A DNA stretch of 64,000 nt from NCBI RefSeq assembly GCF_014204945.1, contig NZ_JACHMN010000002.1:3123001-3187000 (forward strand). Direction: 5' to 3'. Under the pieces are notes generated by a model. That model was not told the DNA's origin. It worked only from the letters and a program-made list of their open reading frames with translations, and searched no databases. The translations under genes were made by a program, and so were the position numbers. Below are positions 24,696 through 32,967 of this stretch, in pieces (position 1 is the first letter of the stretch; every line of letters starts with the position of its first letter). The stretch comes from Allocatelliglobosispora scoriae (GTDB lineage: Bacteria > Actinomycetota > Actinomycetes > Mycobacteriales > Micromonosporaceae).

Positions 24696-27140
24696 ATGGC
24701 CAATGGACCTGGGCAGCAGACGTTCGGACCAGACGACCACAGCGAGCAGCCGCGCGAGGCGTTCGGCAGGGCTGGCGTACCCGTGCGGCCGGAGCCCGGT
24801 GGTGGTTCCTCGCCGGTCGGCCGCGCCCGCGTGCGCCCGGTCATGCCCGACGACGATGCCCCGCCGCAGCCGGAGCCTGCCCGGACCGGCCGCCGGCCGA
24901 CGGCGAAGGCGCTCAAGAGCGTGAAGGGCTGGAGCAAGCGGCGCAAGATCCTGCTCTCCTCCTTCGCCGCGCTCCTCATCATGATGGGCGTCGGCGCGAT
25001 CGTCTTCACCTACTACTTCGACAGCGTCGACGGGATCACGCCGGACAAGCTGCCCAAGTCGCAGATCACCCGGATCATGGCGAGCGACGGCAAGCAGATC
25101 GCGCAGCTCGGCACCGAGAACCGTATCGACATCGACGTCGCCCAACTCGACAAGAAGGTCATCCACGCCCTGATCGCGGGCGAGGACAAGGACTTCTTCG
25201 AGCACCAGGGCATCTCCTACACCGGCATCGCCCGCGCCGCCTTCAACAACAGCACCGGTGGCGAGCGCCAGGGCGGTTCGACGCTGACCCAGCAGTACGT
25301 CAAGCAGGCCACGCAGAACATGGAGATGTCGGTCAGCCGCAAGCTGCGCGAGGCGGTGCTCGCCCGCAAGCTGGAGGACAACTACTCCAAGGACCAGATC
25401 CTCGGCTTCTACCTCAACACCGTCTGGTTCGGCCGGGGCGCGACCGGTGTCGAGAAGGCAGCCCAGGCCTACTTCGGCAAGTCCGCCGCGAAGCTCACCT
25501 ACGAGGAGGCCGCGGTGCTCGGCGCGGTCATCCGGACCCCCGAGCCCGATTACCTCGCCGACGGCACGATCGACCCCAACGGCAACAAGGGCCTGGACCC
25601 GGAGATCAACCCCGAGGCCGCCAAGGACCGCTGGGGCTACGTGCTCAACAACATGGTCGAGAAGAAGTGGCTCGACCAGGGCGAACGCGCCACCGCGGCC
25701 TACCCCAAGCTCATCCCGCGCGCCCAGGGCACCACCTCGGCGGAGTGGGGCATCAAGGGCTCCGGTACGGGCAACGTCATCAATTACGTCTACGACGAGC
25801 TCAACAAGATGGGGATCAAGCGTTCGGATCTGAAGACCGGTGGCTACCGGGTCACGACCACGATCGACAGCAGGATGCAGACGATCGCCGAGGCGCAGAT
25901 CCGCAAGCAGCTCAAGCTGGGCAAGCCCAACCTGATGTCGGCGCTGGTCGCGACCGATCCGGCCACGGGCCGGGTGCTCGCCTACTACGGCGGCGACGAC
26001 GGCACGGGTCACGACTACGCCGGGCTCAACTTCGAGGGCGGCAAGCCGACCGGCGGCCACTCCCCCGGCTCGACGATGAAGGTCTACACGCTCGCCGCCG
26101 CCCTCACCGACAACATCTCGCTGAAGTCCACCTGGGATGCCCGCGAGATCAAGAAGGTGGACGCCACCCATCCCTACACGGTCAAGAACGCCGGGCGTAA
26201 GGATTCCGAGGTCGCGAGGTACTGCACGCCGACGGACTGCTCGTTGGAGACGGCTCTGGTGCGCTCGTTCAACGTGCCGTTCTTCTACGTGACGCAGGAG
26301 ATCGGTCCCGACAAGGTGATCAAGACCGCGCAGGCGGCCGGCATCAACTACCTCTGGGACAACGACAGCGTGGGCTACAAGCTCGCCGATCAGAAGGGCG
26401 ACTGGGGCCGCAAGCCCTTCGACTACCCGGTCGGCTACGGCCAGTACGGCATCACCGTCCTCGATCACGCCACCGGAATGGCGACCTTCGCCAACGCCGG
26501 TGTCTACAACACACCGCACTTCGTCCTCAAGGTCGAGCAGCACCAGCTCGACGGGAGCTACCGCGTGCTGCCGCAGTTCAATGAGAAGCTCGCTCCGGAG
26601 AAGCGGATCGACGCCGAGGTCGCCAACGAGGTGGCCGCCACGATGCAGGAGGTCGTGCCGACCCACAACGGCTGGGCCCTGGACGGTGGCCGGGACTCGG
26701 CGGCGAAGACCGGGACCTGGGAGCGCGGCAAGACGGCCGACAACGCCCACGCCTGGGTGGTCGGCTTCACCAAGCAGATCGCCGTCGCCGTCTGGGTCGG
26801 CAACAAGGGCGATGAGCTGGCCCTGAAGTACGCGAACGGTGACCAGATCAACAGCGGAAACATGCCCGGGGACATCTGGCACAACTTCCTCAACGAGGCG
26901 AGCAAGGGCATGCCCAAGCTCGCCCTGCCCGACGAGACCGGGACCGTCGGCTCCGACAGCCGTGGCAACGGCGTCGCGCCGCCGTCCCCGTCGGTGAGCC
27001 CGAGCGTCGAGCCGTCCACGAGCAGCAGCCCGGAGCCGGAACCGGAGCCGAGCAAGAGCCCGTCGCCGCTGCCGATCCCCAGTCCGTCGCCGAGCAAGCC
27101 GAAGATCATCCTGCCGACGAAGCTGCCGTTCGCACCCTGA
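24696..27140 (+). CDS. Class A penicillin-binding protein (transglycosylase/transpeptidase)
   Basis: 814 aa. An 80-residue cytoplasmic tail, one helix (ILLSSFAALLIMMGVGAIVF), a GT51 domain with the catalytic Glu in IAGEDKDFFEHQG and GGSTLTQQYVKQ, then a transpeptidase with SPGSTMKVYTL (SxxK), VRSFNVPFF (SxN) and AAKTGTWERG (KTG). It polymerises and crosslinks peptidoglycan. The last 50 residues are a Ser/Pro/Glu-rich tail. TACGAT is 6 bases before the ATG, so the message is probably leaderless. Confidence 0.92.
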   Translation: MANGPGQQTFGPDDHSEQPREAFGRAGVPVRPEPGGGSSPVGRARVRPVMPDDDAPPQPEPARTGRRPTAKALKSVKGWSKRRKILLSSFAALLIMMGVGAIVFTYYFDSVDGITPDKLPKSQITRIMASDGKQIAQLGTENRIDIDVAQLDKKVIHALIAGEDKDFFEHQGISYTGIARAAFNNSTGGERQGGSTLTQQYVKQATQNMEMSVSRKLREAVLARKLEDNYSKDQILGFYLNTVWFGRGATGVEKAAQAYFGKSAAKLTYEEAAVLGAVIRTPEPDYLADGTIDPNGNKGLDPEINPEAAKDRWGYVLNNMVEKKWLDQGERATAAYPKLIPRAQGTTSAEWGIKGSGTGNVINYVYDELNKMGIKRSDLKTGGYRVTTTIDSRMQTIAEAQIRKQLKLGKPNLMSALVATDPATGRVLAYYGGDDGTGHDYAGLNFEGGKPTGGHSPGSTMKVYTLAAALTDNISLKSTWDAREIKKVDATHPYTVKNAGRKDSEVARYCTPTDCSLETALVRSFNVPFFYVTQEIGPDKVIKTAQAAGINYLWDNDSVGYKLADQKGDWGRKPFDYPVGYGQYGITVLDHATGMATFANAGVYNTPHFVLKVEQHQLDGSYRVLPQFNEKLAPEKRIDAEVANEVAATMQEVVPTHNGWALDGGRDSAAKTGTWERGKTADNAHAWVVGFTKQIAVAVWVGNKGDELALKYANGDQINSGNMPGDIWHNFLNEASKGMPKLALPDETGTVGSDSRGNGVAPPSPSVSPSVEPSTSSSPEPEPEPSKSPSPLPIPSPSPSKPKIILPTKLPFAP

Positions 27141-27153
27141 CCGAGGAGCAAAG

Positions 27154-27194
27154 CAAGATCGCCGCAACTCTTGAAGAGTTGCGGCGATCTTGCG
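27154..27194. repeat. Palindromic repeat family A, copy with no spacer
   Basis: A perfect 41-base palindrome with central G at 27174: GCAAGATCGCCG on the left, core CAACTCTTGAAGAGTTG, and the mirror flank. Here the arms share a single core, unlike the other copies. Between the convergent PBP and PrsW genes. Confidence 0.92.
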
Positions 27195-27299
27195 TTTCCG
27201 GGCCGGTCGCCAGCACCGGCAGCGCTATCGGGGCTCACCGCCCCGCTGTGTGGAGTCGCCCTGCTGCGGGAAGCCGCCTGGCTGCGGGGCGTTGCCCTG

Positions 27300-29114
27300 C
27301 TACGGGGCGTCGCCTGGCTGCGGCGGGTTGCCCTGCTGCGCGGAATCGCCGCCGGTGGTGCCCCCCGGGTCGCCTGACTGCGGCGGATTGCCGAACTGCT
27401 GCGGATAATCCGGCAGCTCCGGATAGTCGGGCTGAGCTGGATATTCAGGCTGGGCCGGGTAACCCGGTCGAGCCTCCGGGTAGCCGGACTGGGCCTGCGG
27501 CTGCGGCTGCGGGTAACCGGGCTGGCTCTGTGGGTAGGCAGGCTGAGCCTGCGGATAACCCGGCCGAGCCTGCGGCTGCGGGTAGCCGAGAGCCTGCGGC
27601 TGCGCGTAGCCAGGCTGAGCCTGGGTCTGCGGGTGGCCAAGCTGGGCGCCCGGGTGGCTCGGATAACCGGAGTGTCCCGGGTAGGGCGCCTGACCCGGGT
27701 AGCCCTGCTGGGGCTGGTATCCGCCGTAGGCGAAGTGCGGCTGCGGTGCCGGTGCCAGCGGCACCGGGACCGGCACGACCGGCTCCGGCGGTGCTGCCAC
27801 GGTCCGGGTCACCCCGTCCGGGAAGACCAGCTCATAGGAGGTGCCGTTCCACGTCCCCCGGGGGGTCTGCGGGTCACGGCCGACGAAGACGGCCCGCGCA
27901 TCGGTGATCCGGGTCAGCAGCTCCCGCTCCTCCTCGGCTGCCCGCGCTGCGAGCTTGGGGCTGGTGCTCAGCCCGCGATCGATGCCGTCGCGGACCAGGG
28001 CGAGCTTCGTCGCCGAGACCTGAAACGCCTTCATCGCCTTGCGTCCGGCATCACCGGCGACCCGCTTCGCCCACACCCGCGCCGCGTGCCGGCGTCCGAG
28101 CGAGGCGAGCGCCGCCACCTCGGGCGGCGTGAACCAGCCCGCCATGGCGTACGCCGGGAGCACCCGCACGGTGATCCGCCCCTCATGCCCGCGCAGCCAC
28201 AGGGCGAACCCGACCATGCCGAGGAAGATCGGCACTTCTATCGCGAAGTATCCGTAGAGCAGCAGGAACTGTTCCCCGGTCGCCTGGACCAGCGACGGGA
28301 TGAGGTTCCACGTGCCGTGCAGCATCATCGCCACGATGAGACCGGCGATCGGGGCGAGCCAGCGCACCCAGGCGTGGGCGGAGCGGGCCGACAGGCCGAT
28401 GCCGATGCCGGTGAAGGCGGTGAAGAGCGGGTGCGCGAAGCCGGACAGCGGCACCCGGATGATGAAGGTCAGCAGCAGGAGCTGGACGCCGGTGGCCTGA
28501 CCGTACTGCTCGACACCGGTCTGGTAGCTGTGCTTGCCCAGGTAGAGGATGTTCTCCACCATCGCGAAGCCGGTCGCCGACATCCCGCAGTAGACGAGGC
28601 CGTCGACGATCCCGGAGATCTCCCGTCGGCGGAACCACAGGATCAGCAGCGGACCCAGCGCCTTCGTCGACTCCTCGATGAAGGGCGCCACGAGCACGGC
28701 GACGAGCGCGTCGGGCAGGTGCACCCGCTCGGCGAAGCCGGCGGCGATGGTGTTGACGTTGGCGGAGACGGTGGTCGCGATGACCGCACCCCAGGCGAAG
28801 CAGAAGAGCAGGTAGATCGTGGGTTCCGGCTCGTACCGGTCGAGCCACAGGAAACACGCGACCAGGATCGGCACCGGCAGCATCGAGGCGACGATGCCGA
28901 CGATCAGCGCCTGCGGGCTGAGCGCGTTGCCGAGGATGAAGGAGATGCCGATCGCACCCGCCGCGAGCACGCTCACGACCAGCACGATCGAGAGGATCCG
29001 CTGCCGCCGGACCAGCACGGCCCAGAAGCGCCGCCACAGACCCGGGCTCGGCTGGTCCGTCGGCGGCGGCATCGGCGCCGGGAACGGAGCTGTCTGCGGG
29101 GTCACATCGGCCAT
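27300..29114 (-). CDS. PrsW-family intramembrane metalloprotease with a Tyr/Gln/Pro-rich tail
   Basis: 604 aa. About eight helices carry the protease motifs: APFIEESTKALGP (EExxK), SATGFAMVENILYLGKH, and HPLFTAF and MMLHGTWNLIPSL with zinc-ligand histidines. PrsW enzymes cleave anti-sigma factors within the membrane. Residues about 465-600 are a low-complexity tail of repeated GYPQPQ-like units. TAAGCT is 7 bases before the ATG at 29114 on the complement. An ATG at 29147 is less likely. Confidence 0.85.
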   Translation of the reverse strand: MADVTPQTAPFPAPMPPPTDQPSPGLWRRFWAVLVRRQRILSIVLVVSVLAAGAIGISFILGNALSPQALIVGIVASMLPVPILVACFLWLDRYEPEPTIYLLFCFAWGAVIATTVSANVNTIAAGFAERVHLPDALVAVLVAPFIEESTKALGPLLILWFRRREISGIVDGLVYCGMSATGFAMVENILYLGKHSYQTGVEQYGQATGVQLLLLTFIIRVPLSGFAHPLFTAFTGIGIGLSARSAHAWVRWLAPIAGLIVAMMLHGTWNLIPSLVQATGEQFLLLYGYFAIEVPIFLGMVGFALWLRGHEGRITVRVLPAYAMAGWFTPPEVAALASLGRRHAARVWAKRVAGDAGRKAMKAFQVSATKLALVRDGIDRGLSTSPKLAARAAEEERELLTRITDARAVFVGRDPQTPRGTWNGTSYELVFPDGVTRTVAAPPEPVVPVPVPLAPAPQPHFAYGGYQPQQGYPGQAPYPGHSGYPSHPGAQLGHPQTQAQPGYAQPQALGYPQPQARPGYPQAQPAYPQSQPGYPQPQPQAQSGYPEARPGYPAQPEYPAQPDYPELPDYPQQFGNPPQSGDPGGTTGGDSAQQGNPPQPGDAP

Positions 29115-29207
29115 GTGCGCGAGCTTACCGGCGATCGTCACTCCCATCGCGCCGTCAGTCCGGCGATCGGTTGCCCGGGCCCGCGTGCCCCGGTTAAGAT
29201 CTCGGTA

Positions 29208-29324
29208 GGTCACGAGTGCCAGCGCTAAACCCCGGTTTGCTGGCCGGCAACCCTCGTTCTGCGGTGGGGTGCCCCGGGTGATGACCCGGCCTCGCCCGAT
29301 GGTCGCGCGAGGCAAGCGCGGACC
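29208..29324 (+). promoter_or_regulatory. SAM-IV riboswitch
   Basis: Conserved core in order: GGTCACGAGTGCCAGCG, TTGCTGGCCGGCAACCC, GCGGTGGGGTGCCCCGGGTG, ATGACC and GGCAAGCGCGGACC. GGTC at the start pairs with GACC at the end (P1). This is the actinobacterial SAM-IV class. TAAGAT (29195-29200) is a suitable -10 element. GGACCCCG at 29320-29327 overlaps P1 and pairs with CGGGGTCC at 29346-29353, giving a mutually exclusive hairpin before the gene at 29377. Confidence 0.9.
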
Positions 29325-29376
29325 CCGTTTCCCGTGTGTGCACACCGGGGTCCTTGAGGACTCCGGGAGGTCCCTC

Positions 29377-30660
29377 ATGACCAGTGTCGTCACGTCCACC
29401 CCCTCCGCGGCCGAGGTCGCCGCACTCGTCGAGCCGGGCTCCGGGCCGCGCGTGCTCGGCGTACCCGGCCAGATCAACCTGGACTATGCGGCGACCGCGC
29501 CGTGCGCGCGGGCCGCGGCCGACGCGGTGGCCGAGCTTCTGCCCTGGTACGCCAGCGTGCACCGCGGTGCCGGCGCGCTCTCCCAGCGGTGCACCCTCGA
29601 GTACGAGCGGGCTCGGCAGACCGTCGGCGACTTCGTGGGCGCCCGCGCCGACGACTACGTGATCTTCACCAGGAACACGACCGACGCCCTGAACCTGCTG
29701 GCCCACGTCGTGCCGGCCGGGACGATCGTGGTCACCTTCGCGGGCGAGCACCACGCCAACCTGCTGCCGTGGCGCAACACCTGCCGCCTGCCGGTGCCCG
29801 CCTCGCCCGCCGAGGCGATCCGGTCGCTCTATGCCGCCCTCGCCGAGCTGCGGCGCGGCGGCGGCACCGAGGAGATCCTCGTCTCGGTCACCGGTGCCAG
29901 CAACGTCACCGGCGAGCTGTGGCCGATCCGCGAGCTCGCCGCCGCCGCGAAGCGCTTCGGTGCCCGGATCGCGGTGGACGCCGCGCAGCTCGCGCCGCAT
30001 GTCGCGGTCGACATCGCCGAGCTCGACGTCGATTTCCTGGCGCTCTCCGGACACAAGCTCTACGCGCCGTTCGGTGCCGGTGTGCTCGTCGGGCGGTCGG
30101 ACTGGCTCGATGCCGCCGAGCCCTACCTCTTCGGGGGCGGCGCGAGTGCCCGGGTCGGCGACACCACCTCCGATGTGCGCTGGGCGCAGGGCCCGGCCCG
30201 GCACGAGGCCGGTACGCCGAACCTGCTCGGCGCCGTCGCGCTCGCCGCCGTCTGCACCGAGCTGGAGGCGGCCGACCGTGATCGGCTGGAGCGCGAGGAG
30301 CAGGAGCTGCTGGCGCGGCTGCGGTCCGGGCTCGCCGCGATCGAGGGCGTGGCCGAGCTGCGTACCTTCGGTGCCGACGCGCCCCGGCTGGGGATCGTCT
30401 CCTTCGCGGTCGCCGGTCGGGAGTCGGCGGAGATCACCGCCGCGCTGGCCCGGGGGCATGACATCGGCGTACGCGATGGGCTGTTCTGTGCCCACCCGCT
30501 CGCCCGCCGCCTGCTGACGGAGGCCGCCACCCGCGAGGGCTGGGCACGCCCCGCCACCACCGCGATCCGCGCCTCCATCGGCCTGGGCACGACCCGCGAG
30601 CACGTGACCGCGTTCCTAAGCGCCCTAACGACGATCCTGACCACTCCCCCTGCCCCTTAA
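29377..30660 (+). CDS. Class V aminotransferase, cysteine desulfurase-like
   Basis: 427 aa PLP enzyme. Marks: GQINLDYAATAPC, YASVHRGAGALSQRC, AGEHHANLLPWRN and the PLP lysine in ALSGHKLYAPFGAGVLVGR; C-terminal RASIGLGTTREHV. It resembles NifS/SufS, but I cannot point to a clear cysteine nucleophile loop, so a related sulfur or selenium lyase is possible. GGGAGG is 6 bases before the ATG. Controlled by the SAM-IV riboswitch, so it probably serves sulfur or methionine metabolism. Confidence 0.82.
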   Translation: MTSVVTSTPSAAEVAALVEPGSGPRVLGVPGQINLDYAATAPCARAAADAVAELLPWYASVHRGAGALSQRCTLEYERARQTVGDFVGARADDYVIFTRNTTDALNLLAHVVPAGTIVVTFAGEHHANLLPWRNTCRLPVPASPAEAIRSLYAALAELRRGGGTEEILVSVTGASNVTGELWPIRELAAAAKRFGARIAVDAAQLAPHVAVDIAELDVDFLALSGHKLYAPFGAGVLVGRSDWLDAAEPYLFGGGASARVGDTTSDVRWAQGPARHEAGTPNLLGAVALAAVCTELEAADRDRLEREEQELLARLRSGLAAIEGVAELRTFGADAPRLGIVSFAVAGRESAEITAALARGHDIGVRDGLFCAHPLARRLLTEAATREGWARPATTAIRASIGLGTTREHVTAFLSALTTILTTPPAP

Positions 30661-30736
30661 TTCGCGTTGATCAAGGGAAGACTCGCCGCATATCGGACAC
30701 CCCGCATGGTGAGTCTTCCCTTGATCAACGCGAATT
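30659..30736. terminator. Bidirectional hairpin after the aminotransferase
   Basis: Perfect 26-base arms (30659-30684 and 30711-30736) begin in the last two bases of the aminotransferase stop codon (TAA 30658-30660). The right arm ends AATT and is followed by TTGT. Sequence is unrelated to the A and B families. It lies between convergent genes. Confidence 0.8.
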
Positions 30737-30746
30737 TTGTGGGGGG

Positions 30747-31832
30747 CTACGTGCGGAGGCGGTGGGTGCGGAGGGTTGCTGCCGTCTCGTCGTGGGACAG
30801 GCCGCTCGCCTGCAACAGATCGCTGGCGATCGAGCGGATCTGGGCGATGATCACGCTGCCGGAGAAGCCGATGCCGGTCGCATAGGCTTCCACGCCGGCT
30901 CGGACCGCCTTGATCGCGTCCTCCCGCGTGCCCTCCGGCTCCGCGGCGTCGGCCAACTCGGCCCGCAGCCGGGCCGTTGCGGCGCTCAGCGCGTGCACCG
31001 CGGCGGGGAGCGTTTCGGGGAGCGGTTCGTCGTCGCTGATCGCGCTGATGCTGCGGCGGGTCAGCACGCGGGAGTTGCGCAGCGTACGCGCGATGTGATC
31101 ATAGGCATCGACATACTGCAGCAGGGCACCCCGCTTGCCCCAGCGGATCGGCGCGAACGCCGCGATCTCCTTGCCCGCGGTGATCGCGTCGGCGAAGGCG
31201 CGCAGCTTCGGCTCGGCCTCCCGCAGCGCGGCGAGTGCCCGCTGCGCCTCGCCCGCGTCACGCTCGGTGAGCGCCTTCGCCGTGGCGATCAGTCCCGACT
31301 CGATCGCGTCGAGGATCGGCCCGCAGGCCCGCGCGACCACGGTCAGCGGGTTGAGCGGCAGCAGCAGCGCCATCACGGCGAGCCCGACACCGCCGCCGAC
31401 CATCGCGTCGACGAAGCGGCTGAAGAAGTACTCCTGCGTACCCGGCGCGAACGTCACCACCAGCACCGCCGATGAGGCCGACTGGCCGACGAGCGCCGGG
31501 CTGCCGCCGAGCACGATCGCCGCGAGGATCGCGATCAGCACGGCGAGGCTGACCTGCCACGCGCCCCGGCCGATCACGGTGACCAGTACCTCGCCGAAGA
31601 GGATGCCGAAAGCGTTGCCGAGCACGACCTCGGTCGCCCGCCGCATACGCTGCCCGACCGAGACGGCGAGCACGATCACCGCGGAGATCGGCGCGAAGAA
31701 CGGCATCGAGTGGTGCAGCAGGTGGAACGAGATGAACCAGGCGATGCCCGCCGCGATCGCCGCCTGCACCGCGAGCCCCAGGCTCGCCCGAGCGCGGTGA
31801 TAGCGACTCGACACCGCGGCACTCACCTGCAT
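30747..31832 (-). CDS. FUSC-family aromatic acid exporter-like protein
   Basis: 361 aa. About six helices in the first 180 residues, including FFAPISAVIVLAVSVGQRM, EVLVTVIGRGAWQVSLAVL and GGGVGLAVMALLLPL, followed by a helical cytoplasmic region. FUSC proteins export aromatic acids or anchor envelope modifications. The ATG at 31832 overlaps the promoter of the divergent HD gene; TAGGCT on the complement (31844-31839) is 6 bases upstream. Confidence 0.8.
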   Translation of the reverse strand: MQVSAAVSSRYHRARASLGLAVQAAIAAGIAWFISFHLLHHSMPFFAPISAVIVLAVSVGQRMRRATEVVLGNAFGILFGEVLVTVIGRGAWQVSLAVLIAILAAIVLGGSPALVGQSASSAVLVVTFAPGTQEYFFSRFVDAMVGGGVGLAVMALLLPLNPLTVVARACGPILDAIESGLIATAKALTERDAGEAQRALAALREAEPKLRAFADAITAGKEIAAFAPIRWGKRGALLQYVDAYDHIARTLRNSRVLTRRSISAISDDEPLPETLPAAVHALSAATARLRAELADAAEPEGTREDAIKAVRAGVEAYATGIGFSGSVIIAQIRSIASDLLQASGLSHDETAATLRTHRLRT

Positions 31833-31844
31833 AGATTCAGCCTA
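31832..31844. promoter_or_regulatory. Interlocked divergent leaderless promoters
   Basis: Only 11 bases separate the two ATG codons. Top strand: TAGATT (31832-31837), 6 bases, then ATG at 31844. Complement: TAGGCT (31844-31839), 6 bases, then ATG at 31832. Each -10 element shares one base with the other gene's start codon, so both promoters cannot be open together. Confidence 0.7.
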
Positions 31845-32467
31845 TGGGCGTAACGGATGCCGCGTTCGCGAACGCCGTCCGCGAGGCGGGCGGTCACCCG
31901 ACCGATGCCGCCGTGCGGGCGGTCCACGCCGAACTGCTGGCGCGCTGGTCGGAGCCGCAGCGGCACTACCACACAGTTGATCATCTGTCGTCGATGCTGT
32001 CACTTGTGGAGGATCCCGTCGTCGCGCTCGCGGTCTGGGGGCACGACGTCGTCTATGACCCGCGCGCCACCGGCGACACGAACGAAGAGCGCAGCGCCCA
32101 GCTGATCACCGGCTTACTGCAGCGCTGCGCCGTTCCGGCTGCGGTCGTGGTCGAGGTCGCCCGTCTGGTACGCCTGACGGCCGCCCACGCCGTCGACCCC
32201 GCCGACGACCGGGGCATCGCCCTCGCCGACGCCGACCTGGCGATCCTGGCCGGCCCTCCGGCTGCCTATGACCGCTATGTCGCCGCGGTCCGCGCCGAAT
32301 ACGCCCACGTCCCGGACGACCTCTGGCGGGCAGGCCGGGGTGCGGTCCTGCAGCGCTTGCTCGCCCTCCCCCGACTCTTCCACCGAAGCCCGGGCCTGGA
32401 GTCGCCGGCCAGGGCCAACCTCACCCGCGAGCTGGCCGGCCTGGCCCAAGATCCCCGCAACTCTTGA
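31844..32467 (+). CDS. HD-domain metal-dependent phosphohydrolase
   Basis: 207 aa. HD motifs: RHYHTVDHL near residue 41, VWGHDVVYDP (the HD pair) near 66, and ALADADLAIL near 127. This matches the predicted HD-superfamily hydrolases of COG4339 type, whose substrate is unknown. The last seven codons (for AQDPRNS) and the stop lie inside an A repeat, so the native C-terminus was probably replaced. Confidence 0.85.
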   Translation: MGVTDAAFANAVREAGGHPTDAAVRAVHAELLARWSEPQRHYHTVDHLSSMLSLVEDPVVALAVWGHDVVYDPRATGDTNEERSAQLITGLLQRCAVPAAVVVEVARLVRLTAAHAVDPADDRGIALADADLAILAGPPAAYDRYVAAVRAEYAHVPDDLWRAGRGAVLQRLLALPRLFHRSPGLESPARANLTRELAGLAQDPRNS

Positions 32468-32602
32468 AGAGTTGGTGTTATGCGACGCGGCCCCGAGTCA
32501 CGTTTTGCAGCAAAGCGTGGCCTTGCGCACGGGAATGGCCACGCTTTGCTGCAAAACGTGACTCGGTTTAGGACCAACTCTTCAAGAGTTGCGGCGATCT
32601 TG
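32447..32602. repeat. Family A repeat with a B element nested inside
   Basis: Outer arms 32447-32476 and 32573-32602 match at 29 of 30 positions and carry the A core. Between them sits a complete B element (32493-32566). The left outer arm overlaps the 3' end of the HD gene. Confidence 0.92.
32493..32566. repeat. Palindromic repeat family B, copy 3 (nested)
   Basis: Perfect 30-base arms (32493-32522, 32537-32566) with a 14-base loop. The left arm reads CCGAGTCACGTTTTGCAGC, then AAAGCGTGGCC. This is the B sequence shared with the copies at 39621 and 51491. Confidence 0.92.
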
Positions 32603-32649
32603 GGCGTCGCGGCGCGCTGGGCGTCGCCGCTACCTTGGCGCTGAGTGGA

Positions 32650-32952
32650 TCAGGTGAGCTGGGCCGCTGCGGGGCGGGGCTGGCGGAGGGTGTGCTTGGG
32701 AACCCGCAGGCCTGCGGCGTGCAGCAGGCGGCTGATGTCGCGGGCGCTGACCAGCCGAGCGCCCAGCCACTGGGCGGCGATCCACTTCGACTCGGGGATG
32801 TCGTAGTGATCCCGGTCGAACCCGCGCCGGGGCGCGCCGAGCATCTCGGCGAAGGCGTGCAGCTCAGCGGTGGAGACATCGCTGACCAGGTGGCACCATT
32901 TGCGGCCGTGAGCCGGCCAGACAGGCTGATCGACATAGAGCACGCCATTCAC
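32650..32952 (-). CDS. DUF4031 protein
   Basis: 100 aa from a GTG at 32952. VLYVDQPVWPAHGRKWCHLV at the start and LHAFAEMLGAPRRGFDRDHY match DUF4031, a short actinobacterial family of unknown function. The C-terminus ends LRQPRPAAAQLT. It is divergent from the FAD oxidase gene, with only 15 bases between the two starts. Confidence 0.75.
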   Translation of the reverse strand: MNGVLYVDQPVWPAHGRKWCHLVSDVSTAELHAFAEMLGAPRRGFDRDHYDIPESKWIAAQWLGARLVSARDISRLLHAAGLRVPKHTLRQPRPAAAQLT

Positions 32953-32967
32953 GGTAGCGTGATCGGT

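Noticed and set aside
24615..27167. 850-codon complement-strand frame opposite the penicillin-binding protein
   Set aside because: Shadow frame; the PBP has all catalytic motifs on the other strand.
27300..27720. Possible CRISPR array in the repeated tract
   Set aside because: The repeats are imperfect, in frame, with no unique spacers of constant length, and encode the PrsW tail.
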